DNA of 64,000 bases from Haematococcus lacustris (GCA_030144725.1 JASKMD010000029.1:7301538-7365537), one strand, 5' to 3'. Counted from the stretch's first letter, positions 52,936 to 62,814 are shown. Made by a program: numbers and translations. The notes: generated by a model not told the origin, from the letters alone.

Positions 52936-53739
52936 GAGGGGAGGGGCGCCAGCGCGGCCAGGCGCCGCCAGGGCCGCTCCGGCCACTTCCAACTGCTCCT
53001 GGCTGCTCTTGGCTGCTCTGCCAAGCTGCTTCCCTTGGCTGCACTTTATGGCTTCCAGCTTACGACTGGTCCTGCGCTCCAGGCTCCTTCACTTCACCTC
53101 CAATCCCGTTCACCTGCAAGCAACCCATGCCACACATTCTTTACCAATTGACTAGTAGCTATTTCTTGATGATCATCGCACCTTTCCCGTGCTACTTGGC
53201 ATAAGTTGTGGAAGCAGGCCGCGCTCCAGGCGGACGTTCTGCCGGAGAAATCTTCTTACTTCTCTTCTACTGCATTTCTTCTTCGCCTACAAGGCACTCC
53301 AAGGCCATTCTTCTTCGCCTACAAGGCACAAAATCGATGAGCGCCACCTCGCACCTTTCCCTGGCTTCCCTGGCTTCCCATTCTTTCTCCTCGCTGCCTC
53401 TTGCTCCTTTCGCTCGACCTGGTCGCATGCCTTCTATCGCTGGTGGCGTGTTTGGTCCGGGCTGCTGCTGGCTGCTCCTGGCTGCTAGCTCATCCTGGCT
53501 GCTAGCTCATCCTGGCTACTGTGTGCTGTCCTTCGCGATTCCTTCGCTTCCTTCGCGCTTCCCTTGCGAAACCTGCATGCAACCTGAAGAACATAAATCC
53601 GTGTTATATAGATGGCCTGCTGGGTTTGCACCAGTGTGTTCAATACGTTGCCTCAATATGATGTTATGATGTTATAATGGTTGGGATGCCTGGTGCCCTT
53701 CGGCCCTTCGCCCGTCGCTGCCCTTCGGTCGGCAGCTTT

Positions 53740-53947
53740 CAACCAGTTTCGACCGCAATCGACCCTATTTCGATGACCCCATCGATTTTGCGACAATCGA
53801 CAGGTTTCGATGACCCGGGGGGAGTCTCTGGCGGCCACCCATCGGTCGCTCGACATATTTCGATCAGCTTCGACCGCCTTCGATCGCAATCGATCCCCTT
53901 TCGATGACCCCATCGATTTTGCAAAAATCGACAGGTTTCGATGACCC
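53740..53947. repeat. Subterminal ~125-bp near-duplication in the 2.9-kb element
   Basis: The block TTTCGATGACCCCATCGATT ... ATCGACAGGTTTCGATGACC appears twice in the right arm, a typical layout for subterminal transposase-binding repeats. Confidence 0.65.
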
Positions 53948-54578
53948 GGGGGAAAATGTCCGACGCACCTCCCCCTCTCCCAACCCCGGCCCCCCCCACC
54001 CAGGCCCCCCTCCCTCCTCCAGCCCAGGACCCCCCCGCCCAGGCCCCAACCCCTCCCCCAGCCCAGGCCCAGCCCCTCCCTGCAGCACGTGGCCCAGCCC
54101 CACGACCCCAGGGCCCCCCATGGGGCAGGTGGCTGGACCGGGACACCAACGGGTGCCTGAACTTGCAGCGCATTGGGGAGAGCTTGCAGCGCCCCATAGA
54201 GCTGTGCCAATGGGATGACCTGGAGGCTCTGCCCCCCATTGGCGAGGAGTACCAGCAAGGCTACAAGCTGGTCAATGACCGGCTGCCCGAGGCCAGGCAG
54301 CGGTTGAACCGGGCTGAAGAGTACCGGCGGGGTATTGATGGCCGGGCCCGCAACAACAATGCATAGGCCCTGGTAGTATTACACAGGCTGTTAGCATAAA
54401 AGCATAAAGCTGTTAAGTTTTGATGAGGTGCCCAGTGGTCTAGGGGGAAAGAGTGCCAGCGGTGTGGGGTTTGTAGTCATCAAGGGTGCGACCGAAGATG
54501 CTTCAAGTTGTTTGTAGCAACTGAGTAAGATTACCCACAGTCGAACATATTGTTCCTTGTTGAATGAGTTTTGTTCGA

Positions 54579-55285
54579 CTGCTCTGCCAGTGCGCCCTTA
54601 CAGTTGTGAGAGTGTTGTTACATTTGCATCTTACAACTGCACCCTACCATCCTGCTGTCATAAGCTGTCCCACACATCTGCTCAAATTTGAATCACTAAC
54701 TTTGATGCTTTGCTGTGCACGGCCTATTGAGCGTAAAATATTTCTGGATGGGTGAAAGGTGGCTGGCCGGGTTGGCTACATTGTGAACCATCTAGCATAA
54801 AATTTGGCGCAGTGAGTGCAGAGTTACAGCCGTCCTACTGCCAAGGGTCAGTTTCCTGTCATTTTCTGTTAGTTGGGAACCTGAATCAGACTCTCGTCAC
54901 GTTGTGTGTTACTGTACCTTACAATCCCAATAAGAAAGCATGTGTTTTGACAGCTGGAAGTCACGAACTTGAACCTCAGCACAGCACTAAGGCAAAGCAT
55001 ACAACCGTGACATCGTGTGCTGGCAGTTTACAACATCGCTCAAGTGCCAACTACTGAAGCACACGCAACTACCCACCATCCCAGCTTTCCCCCCATCTAC
55101 GAAAGGGATGGCTGATGAGCTGCCATCTCAGGCTCTCTGCGACACATCTGATACCAGATTGCGAAAACACATCATGATAAGAAGCCTGACGTGCTCATGT
55201 TGCTGTGCCACCCAATTCCCCCTTACAACTGAACCCCTACCATCCTGCCATCATGAGCTGCCCCACGATACCGCTCCTCGTGATA
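54579..55285. other. Spacer with a short type B 5' fragment; 3' flank of msrA
   Basis: GAAGTCACGAACTTGAACCT at about 54,958 matches the type B 5' block. No gene is seen. Confidence 0.5.
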
Positions 55286-57149
55286 TCATCCATAACACCG
55301 GATAGGCGCCTTCTCGTTCTTTGCAGCCGACTGCCCTCCCTTCTCGAGGTACTGCACATGCAGGAACATGCGCGCAACACGTCCTTACATGAAGGGTGAT
55401 GGTGCACAGCAGCACAGCATGGTGGCAGGGAGTGTCATGTGCTTAAGGATGTGTCCTGATACTCAATACTGCTGCCTCTATTTCACCCTGCCTTGCCATT
55501 CTCAGCAACGGCACCACCTACTCAATACAACTCTCTTGCCATGCGCTGTCCCTCCCTCCCTCCCTCCCTCCCTCCCACCCTCTCTCCCTTCATCCCTCTC
55601 AGTCTCATGACTCTTTAGAGCAGGATGCCAAACATGTCACCTGCTGATGATAGGTCTCAGCCAGATAGTAGTCCCCAGCTGGAGCCAGCTCTGCAACCAC
55701 CTTGCTGCCCTCATATGGCCGACCTGCCCTGACCTGCACATGCAGCGCGCACGGGTATGGTAAGGCAGACTGCACAGCCCGCTAGCTTTCTGTTGACTAG
55801 CAACAGGCAGACCAGCTAGCTGAAAATAGCTGGAGAGACGGAGCTGGGTGCAGCACCCACCCGTTCTCCTCTGGCCAACTTGGCATTGACCTCTTCAATC
55901 TTGCGAGCAGCAGCCTCTTTCTGTGCGTCATCATGGAAGTAGATGCCGCTGCGGTATTGCGTGCCGCGGTCATTGCCTGCATGCAACGAACGGCCCAACA
56001 TACTCCCTCCTGGCAGTGCAGCAACACCTTGTAACCACTGCAGCAGCTGTGACGCTCAGAGCTTTCTGACGTAAACTTGGCTGCCAGGCAAATCTATGAG
56101 AGATTTCTCTAGTTGCTTTTGAGCTGCCTTGCGAGCTCACTGCATGCTTGCATGGAATCTGGTTGCATGCCAAGCTCATGTAGGTTGTGCCGTAGGCTGT
56201 GCAAAGTAAGGCTGCCTATGCAGGGGTTTTTTGTAGCAGCTGAGGTTGTAGAAGGGTGGTCACCTTGGCGGTTTAGAGTGGTCACATCTGTCTTCTCAAA
56301 GAACGTGTCCAATAGCCTGCACCCAGCCACACAGCCTCAAGGTCGGCCAGAGTGAGTCATGCACACATACTACAGCCATCATTTCTCATGGACGTCATTG
56401 CTCGTGACTCCTAATCATATGTAAACTGCCATGCAGCCAGGGACAGCAGACTTGCGCCATCCCATCTGGCAAGTGCCGCCAGCTACAAGCTCAAAGGTTC
56501 TGTGTAGCAGCCACAGGTCTATTGACATCCCTCCGCTTACTCATTGTAGGACACCTCCTCGGGCTTGAAGGTGACCTGCACTGCTTCAGTGTGCCCAGTG
56601 CGTCCAGTGCACACCTCATTGTAGCTGGGGCCCACCACCTGACCGCCTGTGCGAACAATGCCAGCATAGCCATGTTTCCTTGCGGTGTAAGGGACCCAGG
56701 TAGTTCAGATGGTTCACATAGCACCAGCATCAAGCTGATGATTACATGGCACCAGCAGCCACAGTTGTGATGTGCCAGTGTTGCAAAGGGGGCCCCCACG
56801 TAATTCATGTCCTAACCTGTGTAGCCTACGCTGGTGCTGGTGACGCCGGGAACTCGCTGGAAAGCCAGCTCCAGGCCCCAGAAGCTGCGATGGTGCGAAG
56901 GCAGTGCGCTTTAACATACTGCCCCCTCACCGTAATGACGCACAAACCGGCTTAGCACACTTACCAGCCTCCCGCGAACGTGGCCAGCTTCTGGCCTGGT
57001 GGGGCCTCCGCTGGTGCGAGCCGCGTGACCCCTCCCTTAGGGGACATGCTGCCCATCAAAGAGTCGAACAGGCCCATCGCTCGCACGGGGTTCCGCAGAG
57101 CTCGCTGTTGGGCGCGCGGGAGTGTTGCTCGAGGAAGGGAAGCGAGCAT
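55286..57149 (-). CDS. msrA: Peptide methionine-S-sulfoxide reductase (MsrA), 7 exons, 228 aa
   Basis: Reduces methionine-S-sulfoxide in proteins using the Cys of GCFWG. Exons 57149-56965, 56884-56817, 56646-56541, 56316-56264, 55976-55861, 55733-55641, 55351-55286; all GT-AG, all phases chain, 687 nt. The catalytic Cys is split by intron 1 (GGC TG|C TTC TGG), giving [17 protein letters not shown] with Cys near residue 62. Then come [78 protein letters not shown], and the tail IRCYG with a possible resolving Cys. The Arg/Ala/Leu-rich first ~20 residues ([20 protein letters not shown]) suggest an organelle transit peptide. An in-frame upstream ATG exists, so the exact start is uncertain. Confidence 0.92.
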
Positions 57150-58096
57150 GAGAGGACGCTGGATGTGCAGGGTAACTGCTGCGAGACAAAATGTGCACCA
57201 CACACTAATAAGAGTGTGAGCCATGCTCCAAATCGTCGTGACTACCGCAAATGGCATATTGTACGACACACCTCGCTCATCTTACTATTCCTGAACGCTT
57301 GCTGGTCTACACACCCATTGTTCGCGATGGGCCGCTTTAGCAAGCGCTACTTGCCCTCCCCAAAGCGCTGCATGTTCGGCGCTGCATGTTCAGCCTTGGT
57401 ACTCTTGAAGCACCTGGACCAGTGGCATTGCTCTGTGACCTGCCTGGCCCTTGTCCCTGGGTGCCATGACTCCCCCTGCCTTGGGCGCATGGCCAGCCCC
57501 ACCCCCTGTTGAAGAGCCCCCAGCCGCTTGGCCAGGGGAGGGAGGGTGACCCACAGCGCAAATGTCGGCTCCACCTCCAGGCTGCTGAAATGGCAGTAGA
57601 ATCTGCTCAAGTGGTGGGAGGTCCTTGGGCAACCACTGCTCATTGACCTGCAGGCATAAACATGCCAGCCACCAACAGACTAACTGTCACCAACAGATTC
57701 ACTGTCACCAACAGACCCAGGTGAGGCATGCCCTACACGTCAGCATGTCCTATGCCAGCTGGCAAGGGGTGTGGGAACAAGGACGAGTTTGGCCACATGT
57801 GTTGCCCACTGGGATGATACGACCTGGAAGGCCGTTCTAGGGAGGTGGAGTGCTGCTGATGCAGCAAGCAGAAGCTGTGTGGGGGCTGTGACAGCACCAT
57901 TCATCATGTGCACCATGCGCCAGGTTCCGAGCAACCACGTGTAAATGATCCGTGATCAGTGATCACCCTTAGTTGCTTGGAAAAGTTGGAGACTTTTTAT
58001 AGCATAGCACCTAGTGGCGACCAGCATGGAGCCAGCAGCGGAAGAACACCGCCAAGCAGAAGCCGCGCCCGACCAAATGCCCGGTGTTGTGTGCCG
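57150..58096. other. 5' flank of msrA; weak plus-strand frames
   Basis: A plus-strand frame from about 57327 (MGRFSKRYLPSPKRCMFGAA) to 57512 has a basic start but no motif or splice support. The region 57,600-57,960 holds two small 'accaacaga' repeats. Nothing else is called. Confidence 0.4.
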
Positions 58097-58289
58097 CTGA
58101 AGAACCCGCCTTGGCCCGCGCTGTGATCATGTACAGCACTGTGCAGCACTGTGCTGAGGTTCAAGTTCGTGACTTCCCCAGAAAAGTCTGTTGTCAATGT
58201 AACTGTCGCCAATGTAACTGTTGCCAATGTAAGAATGGTCACGTAGACGCGTGGATGGTGTCGCGAATTACCATATGCTACAGAGCGCG

Positions 58290-58978
58290 ATGAATGGCAA
58301 GAAGCGCAAGGGCGCGGCTGGGCCCAAACAACCCAAACCCAAGCAACCTAAGCCAAAGCCCAAGGGCAAGCCTGACAACCTCGGGAGCAGGAGTGGGGGA
58401 CCCGCAAGCAGCTGGTGGTGTTCTTTGGCAACGCCAGCATTGGCACCCGGGGTGGGTGGGGGGCCAAGGCAGTGCTGCAGGCCTGCCGCAAGGTGGTGGA
58501 GAGGACCAACAGCGGCAAGGCAACCGACAGGGTGCCAGGCAAGGTGGTGACAGTGAATGAGTTCCGCACCAGCAGGGTCGGCTCAATCTTGAACAGCCCC
58601 CAGCCCTGTGAGGAGGACCTGGACAGCAGCAAGCCCACCAGGCCTGAAGGCTGGAAGCCCAAGCCTGGCCAGGTGCAGGACCGCTTGTTGCGGTCAGCCT
58701 GGAGCCAGCGGTTTGAGGCGCCAGTGCGGGGGCTCATGTGGTGCCCTTGGCTGGCCCAGGCCACCCCTGGGAACCTTGGCAAATGGGTGGACAGGGACTG
58801 CAACGCAGCCCTCAACCTCCAGCGGGCTGGGGAGAGCAAGTGGCGCCCACTGGAGCTGTGCAGGTGGCAACAGCGAGGAAGGCTTCCTGCCCAGGGCAAG
58901 GAGTACCCCGCATTGGGCTTCAAGAAGCTGCGAGAGCAAGCCCCCAAGGCCCTAGCCCAGCAGCCTGTAGCACAGTAG
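58290..58978 (+). pseudogene. Type B TnpB/Fanzor-like protein, copy B2 lacking the N-terminal half
   Basis: Starts MNGKKRKGAAGPKQPKPKQP, then a deletion at about 58,384 joins, out of frame, to LVVFFGNASIGTRGGWGAKA, VVTVNEFRTSRVGSILN, PEGWKPKPGQVQDRLLRSAW, VRGLMWCPW, and the RuvC-III-like WVDRDCNAALNLQRAGES, ending GKEYPALGFKKL ... QQPVAQ. The N-E-F-R-T-S block replaces D-E-F-R-T-S. Copy B1 keeps exactly the part missing here. The family assignment rests on the order of 'FFGNASIGT', 'EFRTSR' and 'DRDCNAALN' as in Fanzor/TnpB proteins. Catalytic competence is not expected. Confidence 0.72.
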
Positions 58979-59174
58979 TATGTGTGCACAAGGCAATGCT
59001 GAAGCTGTTGCTTACATCAGAGCATGTGTTCATGCCAACATAGATTGCCCGGCCTTCGCAAGCGGGTTGGGGTAGTGAATCACGTATTGGTACCGGAGGC
59101 TTGTTGCATGCAAACAGTTCGGATTACAGATAACACAGCCCCTGCCCTGTAGTAATAGTAGGGGAACAACTGTT
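58979..59174 (+). ncRNA. Conserved type B 3' region: candidate guide-RNA (omega-RNA-like) locus
   Basis: About 195 bp after the stop, conserved in copies B1 and B3, which otherwise lost most of the gene. In known TnpB/Fanzor systems the guide RNA overlaps the 3' end of the element. No RNA evidence exists here; this is inference from position and conservation. Confidence 0.3.
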
Positions 59175-59190
59175 CTGAAGAACCCGCCTT

Positions 59191-59688
59191 ACCTGCAGCT
59201 GATGCGAGTCAGGCACCAGGTGGATGCCATGCTGGGCGGTCGCCCACTGCACCACCCCCTCCACCAGCACTGCCAGGTGCAGGGATCGGCCCACCGCCCG
59301 CAGCCATGCAGCATGCACCGCCACATGCACTTGCCGGCCCACGGCCCAGCTGGTCCCAGGATCAACCCCCAGGAGGGGCGTCTGGCTGCCTTGCTGATGC
59401 CAGTGGCAGGACGTTGCTGTGTGCTTGGCTGCCAGGGGAGGGGTGGTGGCAATGCAATGCACCACGGGGATGGCGTGTGTGGGAGGCTGGGTGCTGGCTG
59501 CACTGGTTGGCCCAGCCGGTGACTTGTGGCTGTGGTCTGTCCCTGCCTGCTTGATGAGCTCTGGGGTCAGGGCAGCCAGGGCTGGGGTGGGGAGTAAACC
59601 TCCTGCAAGGCACCAGAGCCAGGAGAGGGTGCAGATGTGCATGCGGCATGGGACGTCCTCTGTGACATGGACCACCCTGGGACATCAG
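59191..59688 (-). other. Unassigned region; minus-strand frame with GVDPGTSW
   Basis: A minus-strand frame (59675-59124) contains PLLGVDPGTSWAVGRQVHVA. A 'GxDPG' motif occurs in RuvC-type folds, but no further support or splicing could be found, so no gene is called. Confidence 0.25.
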
Positions 59689-60121
59689 CTGCCATAGTGT
59701 TGACACAAGCTTCCCGTCAGGGCGTGTTGACAATTGAGCGCAGCAACATCGCTCACGAGCTGCAGCCAGACAGATCAGTATCTGACAAGGAACCGCCATG
59801 CTGTTAGGCGCATTGGCGCACGGTGGAGTATTAAGTCAGTGCCAACACTCCTTATCATGCGAGGCAACCCAGTCTTGAATCAGCACCATGGCCCTCACTA
59901 GGGCCTTCATGGGCGTGGACCATAGGCGTGGACCCAGCCTTGACTGAGGGGATGGCAAGACTATGAAGCCCTTGCAGCCCTGCCAGTCAGGCTGGACCCA
60001 GCACTGGCGTGGCTGTATACCTTGGCCGTTGCAGTTAGTAATCCGTCACACAACCGTATATTGTCACGGAAAATCCAAGTTGCTTGCAAAGGCCACCGCC
60101 CGTCTTAATGCGCATCGCGTG

Positions 60122-61615
60122 ATGGCTAAGAAGAAGCACAAGAAGGACCCGGGAAAGAAACAGAAAGGTGCGTGTCCCCAGCCGACTGTGAGCTTCGTGA
60201 GTTACGCGCTATGTGATAACCCGTCGCTCCTGTCGGTTCCATCGCAGCGTCTCGTTCCGCCCAAGGCAAGCAACGACAGGAGCGTCGGGATGGCTGGACC
60301 ACGCGTAGACGTCAGGTGACGGCCCCGCCTTATGTGTCCCCGCACTGTTTGTGTCCCCGCACTGTTTGTGTCCCCGCCTGTCAAAGTAGCCTATCAAAAT
60401 GTCAACTGTGCTTGGCTGCAGGTCATCAAGGTCCCCGAGGGCGCAGTGCTGCGCGGCTGCAAGAAGACCAGGCGCAAGCTGCGGGAGCACCTCCGGCTGC
60501 GGGCTGAAATCCACTCCCAGCTCCGCCTGATCGCTTCATTGTTTGTACTGCGCACTTTTCTCACCTGCCTGGTGGGCTACCCTACCCCGGGCTTCCCCAG
60601 CGCACCTCAGCCTCCAGCCGCGCAGCCCCCCCAAACCCCTGATGCTCCCCCCCTACCCCCACGGGCCCCTGCCCAGTCTGCCCCTGCCCAGCCTGCCAGC
60701 ATGGAGTTTGACACTGACTCTGACTCCGAGTCAGACTGTGGCTCAGAGCCAGAGCCACAGTCTGACTCGGAGTCAGAGTCAGAACCTGAGCCAGTCAGGC
60801 AACCCCCCCAAAGGCGCTGCAGCGCCCGCCTGGCAGCCCTTGCACCCGCAGCACCCACTGGCCCTCCCTTGCCCCTTGACTGCGAGGACCCCCTGATGCT
60901 CAGGCAGCTGAAAGACTTCTGCAAGTTCTTCGCCAACCCAAACTTCAAGACATGCTACAACCAGCTGCAGCGGCGCTTTGTGCGCAAAGGGGAGCGCCGC
61001 CACCCCATGCTCATGCCAGTCTTCGAGGACCCCAGCAACCAGGCGTTGCTGGCCAAGCTACAGGAGCTGGGCAGCATCAACCTGGCGGGTGACGCCACCA
61101 CCATCGACGCACACTCCATGCAGCTGGCGGTGGCCATGCATGAGCATTACTCCAACCCAGGCAAGTGATGGTGGTGACTAGACCCTGGACTTGGACCTGG
61201 ACCAGACCTGACCTGACCTGACCTTATACCTAACCCTATACCTGGACCAGACCTGACCTGTACCTGACCTGTACCTGACTTGCAGAGCGCTTCGTCAAGC
61301 TGTACGCCAAGGCAGCCAGGGCCCAGCTAGGCTGGAGCGGTGAGCAGGCGCAGCTGTTCATCAAGATGGCGTGCGGGTATGGCATCAACGCCAAGAGCTC
61401 GGAGCTTAAGGCCGCCACCCTGGACAAGGGCCATGTGGCGGACCTGATAGAGGAGGCCAACAAGCACCGTCGCCTACTGGGCATGAAGAAGCAAGGCTCC
61501 CTACAGGACACCCTGCCCCTGCCCTGCCGCATGCGCCATGCAGTGCATGTGTGCCGGTGGCTAGAGCAGTGGCAGCAGCCCCACACCCCCCCTGTACCCC
61601 CCCTGTGCCCTCCAG
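60122..61615 (+). pseudogene. Type C element protein, N-terminal part (4 exons), truncated
   Basis: Exons 60122-60167, 60248-60315, 60422-61160 and 61286-61615 chain in phases 1, 0, 1, with a GC-AG third intron (CCCAG|GCAAGT). The product starts MAKKKHKKDPGKKQK and RQERRDGWTTRRRQ (nuclear-type basic), then KKTRRKLREHLRLRAEIHSQ and the block VGYPTPGFP shared with types A and B, an acidic Ser/Asp/Glu stretch, and a helical region (LRQLKDFCKFFANPNFK, IKMACGYGINAKSSELKAAT). It ends at a phase-1 donor just before the type A cassette. No RuvC part follows, so it is incomplete. It is probably the N-terminal half of another Fanzor-like protein. Confidence 0.6.
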
Positions 61616-61763
61616 GTCAGCTGGTAACTGTGGGGACAACTCCATGTCATACATATGTAATGGACCCATTTCCGCCCCACTCCGGTTGCTGGCACTCCGA
61701 TGGCGACCTGATGCACACCCCATCATGGCCACTCCGCTGGGATAATGTTGCTGTATACCTGAG

Positions 61764-62245
61764 ATGACCCCGAAGAGGAAACGCAAGCGCCCCGTCTCCC
61801 CCGCACAGAGTGCAGCCGGTAAGCCACAGAGCTTCACGAAAGGCTAGGCCCCTCCGAAGCTATCTGATGACGCGATGCAGAACTAATGATGCATGTGCTG
61901 TGCTTTCCCGTGTCTGCAGGTGCCAGTGGCAGTGGGCAGCAAGGTCAGGGGCCCCTCCCTGCTGCACCTGGCCCAGCACCACGACCCAAGGGCCCCCCAT
62001 TGGGCAGGTGGCTGGACCGGGACACCAACGGGTGCCTGAACTTGCAGCGCATTGGGGAGAGCAGGCAGCGCCCCATAGAGCTGTGCCAATGGGATGACCT
62101 GGAGGTTCTGCCCCCCATTGGCACGGAGTACCAGCAAGGCTACAAGCTGGTCAATGACCGGCTGCCCAAGGTCAGGCAGAGGTTGCACCTGGCTGCAGAG
62201 TACCGGTGGGGCATTGATGGCCGGGCCCCCAACAACAATGCATAG
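61764..62245 (+). CDS. Mini type A protein: nuclear-type N-terminus fused to the RuvC-III/C-terminal segment, 126 aa
   Basis: Exons 61764-61818 and 61920-62245 join in phase 1 with the same intron as copy A1. The spliced frame is fully open: MTPKRKRKRPVSPAQSAAG, a short Pro linker, GRWLDRDTNGCLNLQRIGES, LPPIGTEYQQGYKL and AEYRWGIDGRAPNNNA. It lacks RuvC-I/II and the zinc-ribbon region, so it cannot cleave DNA as a TnpB-type nuclease. It is the only intact type A frame in the window. It could be a fossil that stayed open by chance or a small RNA- or DNA-binding product. Confidence 0.6.
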
Positions 62246-62452
62246 GCCCTACTTAACACAGGCTGTCAGCCTGACAAAGCATAGAGCTGTTAGTTTTGAT
62301 GAGGTGCCCAGTGGTCTAGGGGGAAGATGCCATCGGTGTGGGGTTTGTAGTCGTCAAGGGTGCGACCGAGGATGCTACAACTTGATTGTAGTAGCTGAGT
62401 GAGATTACCCACAGTCAAACATGTTGTTCCTTGTTGCATGAGTTTTGTTTGA
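62246..62452 (+). ncRNA. Conserved type A 3' region: candidate guide-RNA (omega-RNA-like) locus
   Basis: About 207 bp from the stop codon to TTTTGTTTGA. It is conserved in at least eight places, including copies that keep nothing else. Position matches where TnpB/Fanzor guide RNAs are made. RNA production is not shown. Confidence 0.35.
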
Positions 62453-62715
62453 CTGCCATAGTGTTAAAGGTGACAGGGCACATGGCGATGTGTTGGCACA
62501 GGGGCTGTCTAAAGCAGTCAGGAGTCCCTCATTGGGGGTGGGGTAAGAGGCTAGGTGAGGGGTTGCTGCACTGGCACAGAAGCCTGGTGCCTGCCCAGCT
62601 CCTTCCCAGCAGCAGACAGTGGATGACAGCAGCAGTGTGCGAGTGATGTGGGGCCAGTACCCCATACTGGGTCAGAGCAGGGGCCATGCGGTGCAGCAGC
62701 ATTGCCTGGCGGGCA

Positions 62716-62806
62716 GTGATGGGTAATACGTGTATCGATACAGGCGATACGAGAAAATACGAAAGAAAACGTATATTTTTGTATCGATACAATACAGCGA
62801 TACAGA
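62716..62806. repeat. AT-rich palindromic stretch in the PIH1-gene intron
   Basis: Two copies of the palindrome GTATCGATAC (near 62,734 and 62,781) flank AT-rich sequence with further CGATAC units. It may be a short foldback element just inside the first intron. Confidence 0.6.
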
Positions 62807-62814
62807 GCACTCAC

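Larger units (their letters stand above)
51076..53965. mobile_element. 2,890-bp element with 18-bp perfect inverted ends
   Basis: The left end CGTCGGACATTTTCCCCC (51076-51093) is the exact reverse complement of 53948-53965. A 2-bp (CA) or 3-bp (CAC) target duplication flanks it. The arms are rich in CGAT motifs (TTTCGATGACCCCATCGATT, duplicated at about 53,768 and 53,902), the centre is a huge purine satellite, and the remainder shows no transposase. It is non-autonomous. Confidence 0.85.
50866..54366 (+). pseudogene. Type A TnpB/Fanzor-like protein, copy A4 (interrupted)
   Basis: Carries DELRTSRVSSSV with a CxxC pair (ACQPCE), the RGLSWCH block, and beyond the insertion GRWLDRDTNGCLNLQRIGES, GEEYQQGYKLVNDRLP and RGIDGRARNNNA before the stop at 54366. 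The N-terminal half is missing. It retains the five-C run (TACCCCCAG) whose shortening breaks copy A1. Confidence 0.7.
50776..54578 (+). mobile_element. Type A copy A4, split by a 2.9-kb inverted-repeat element
   Basis: The left part (50776-51075) carries VREGFRRVVVQ, VDELRTSRVSSSVHACQPCEL, and RLVRPTWSLQNAKYVRGLSWCH in type A order. The right part (53966-54578) resumes with the Pro-rich linker, then the DRD motif, the C-terminus and the full 3' end. Removing 51076-53965 joins AACCCA to CCTCCCC, as in the uninterrupted copy A1. Confidence 0.8.
58113..59174 (+). mobile_element. Type B Fanzor-like element copy B2 with 16-bp target duplication
   Basis: CTGAAGAACCCGCCTT flanks the element exactly (58097-58112 and 59175-59190). 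The 5' block carries repeated CAATGTAACTGT units, the gene follows, and the 3' noncoding region spans 58979-59174, ending GGGGAACAACTGTT. Confidence 0.88.
59702..62452 (+). mobile_element. Composite element: type C gene plus a mini type A cassette, 13-bp target duplication
   Basis: CTGCCATAGTGTT flanks the whole unit (59689-59701 and 62453-62465). The 5' 420 bp is a repeated untranslated region (copies near 35.27, 40.3 and 46.7 kb), then a type C gene. Near 61,655 begins a type A 5' border (TATGTAATGGACCC) with a short type A gene and the type A 3' end. The single outer duplication suggests that the chimera moved as one unit. Confidence 0.75.

Noticed and set aside
52120..53151. Pro/Ser and Gly/Glu-rich 290-residue proteins
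   Set aside because: They are generated by the GGGGGA/GGGGA satellite and lie inside a non-autonomous element.
56880..56890. MsrA with Ser in place of the catalytic Cys (RSFWG)
   Set aside because: This reading runs through the acceptor. Splicing TG|C restores GGCFWG, and all seven exons then chain in phase.
59124..59675. Holliday-junction resolvase from a GVDPG motif
   Set aside because: Only one five-residue motif is present. No other catalytic residues or splice support were found.
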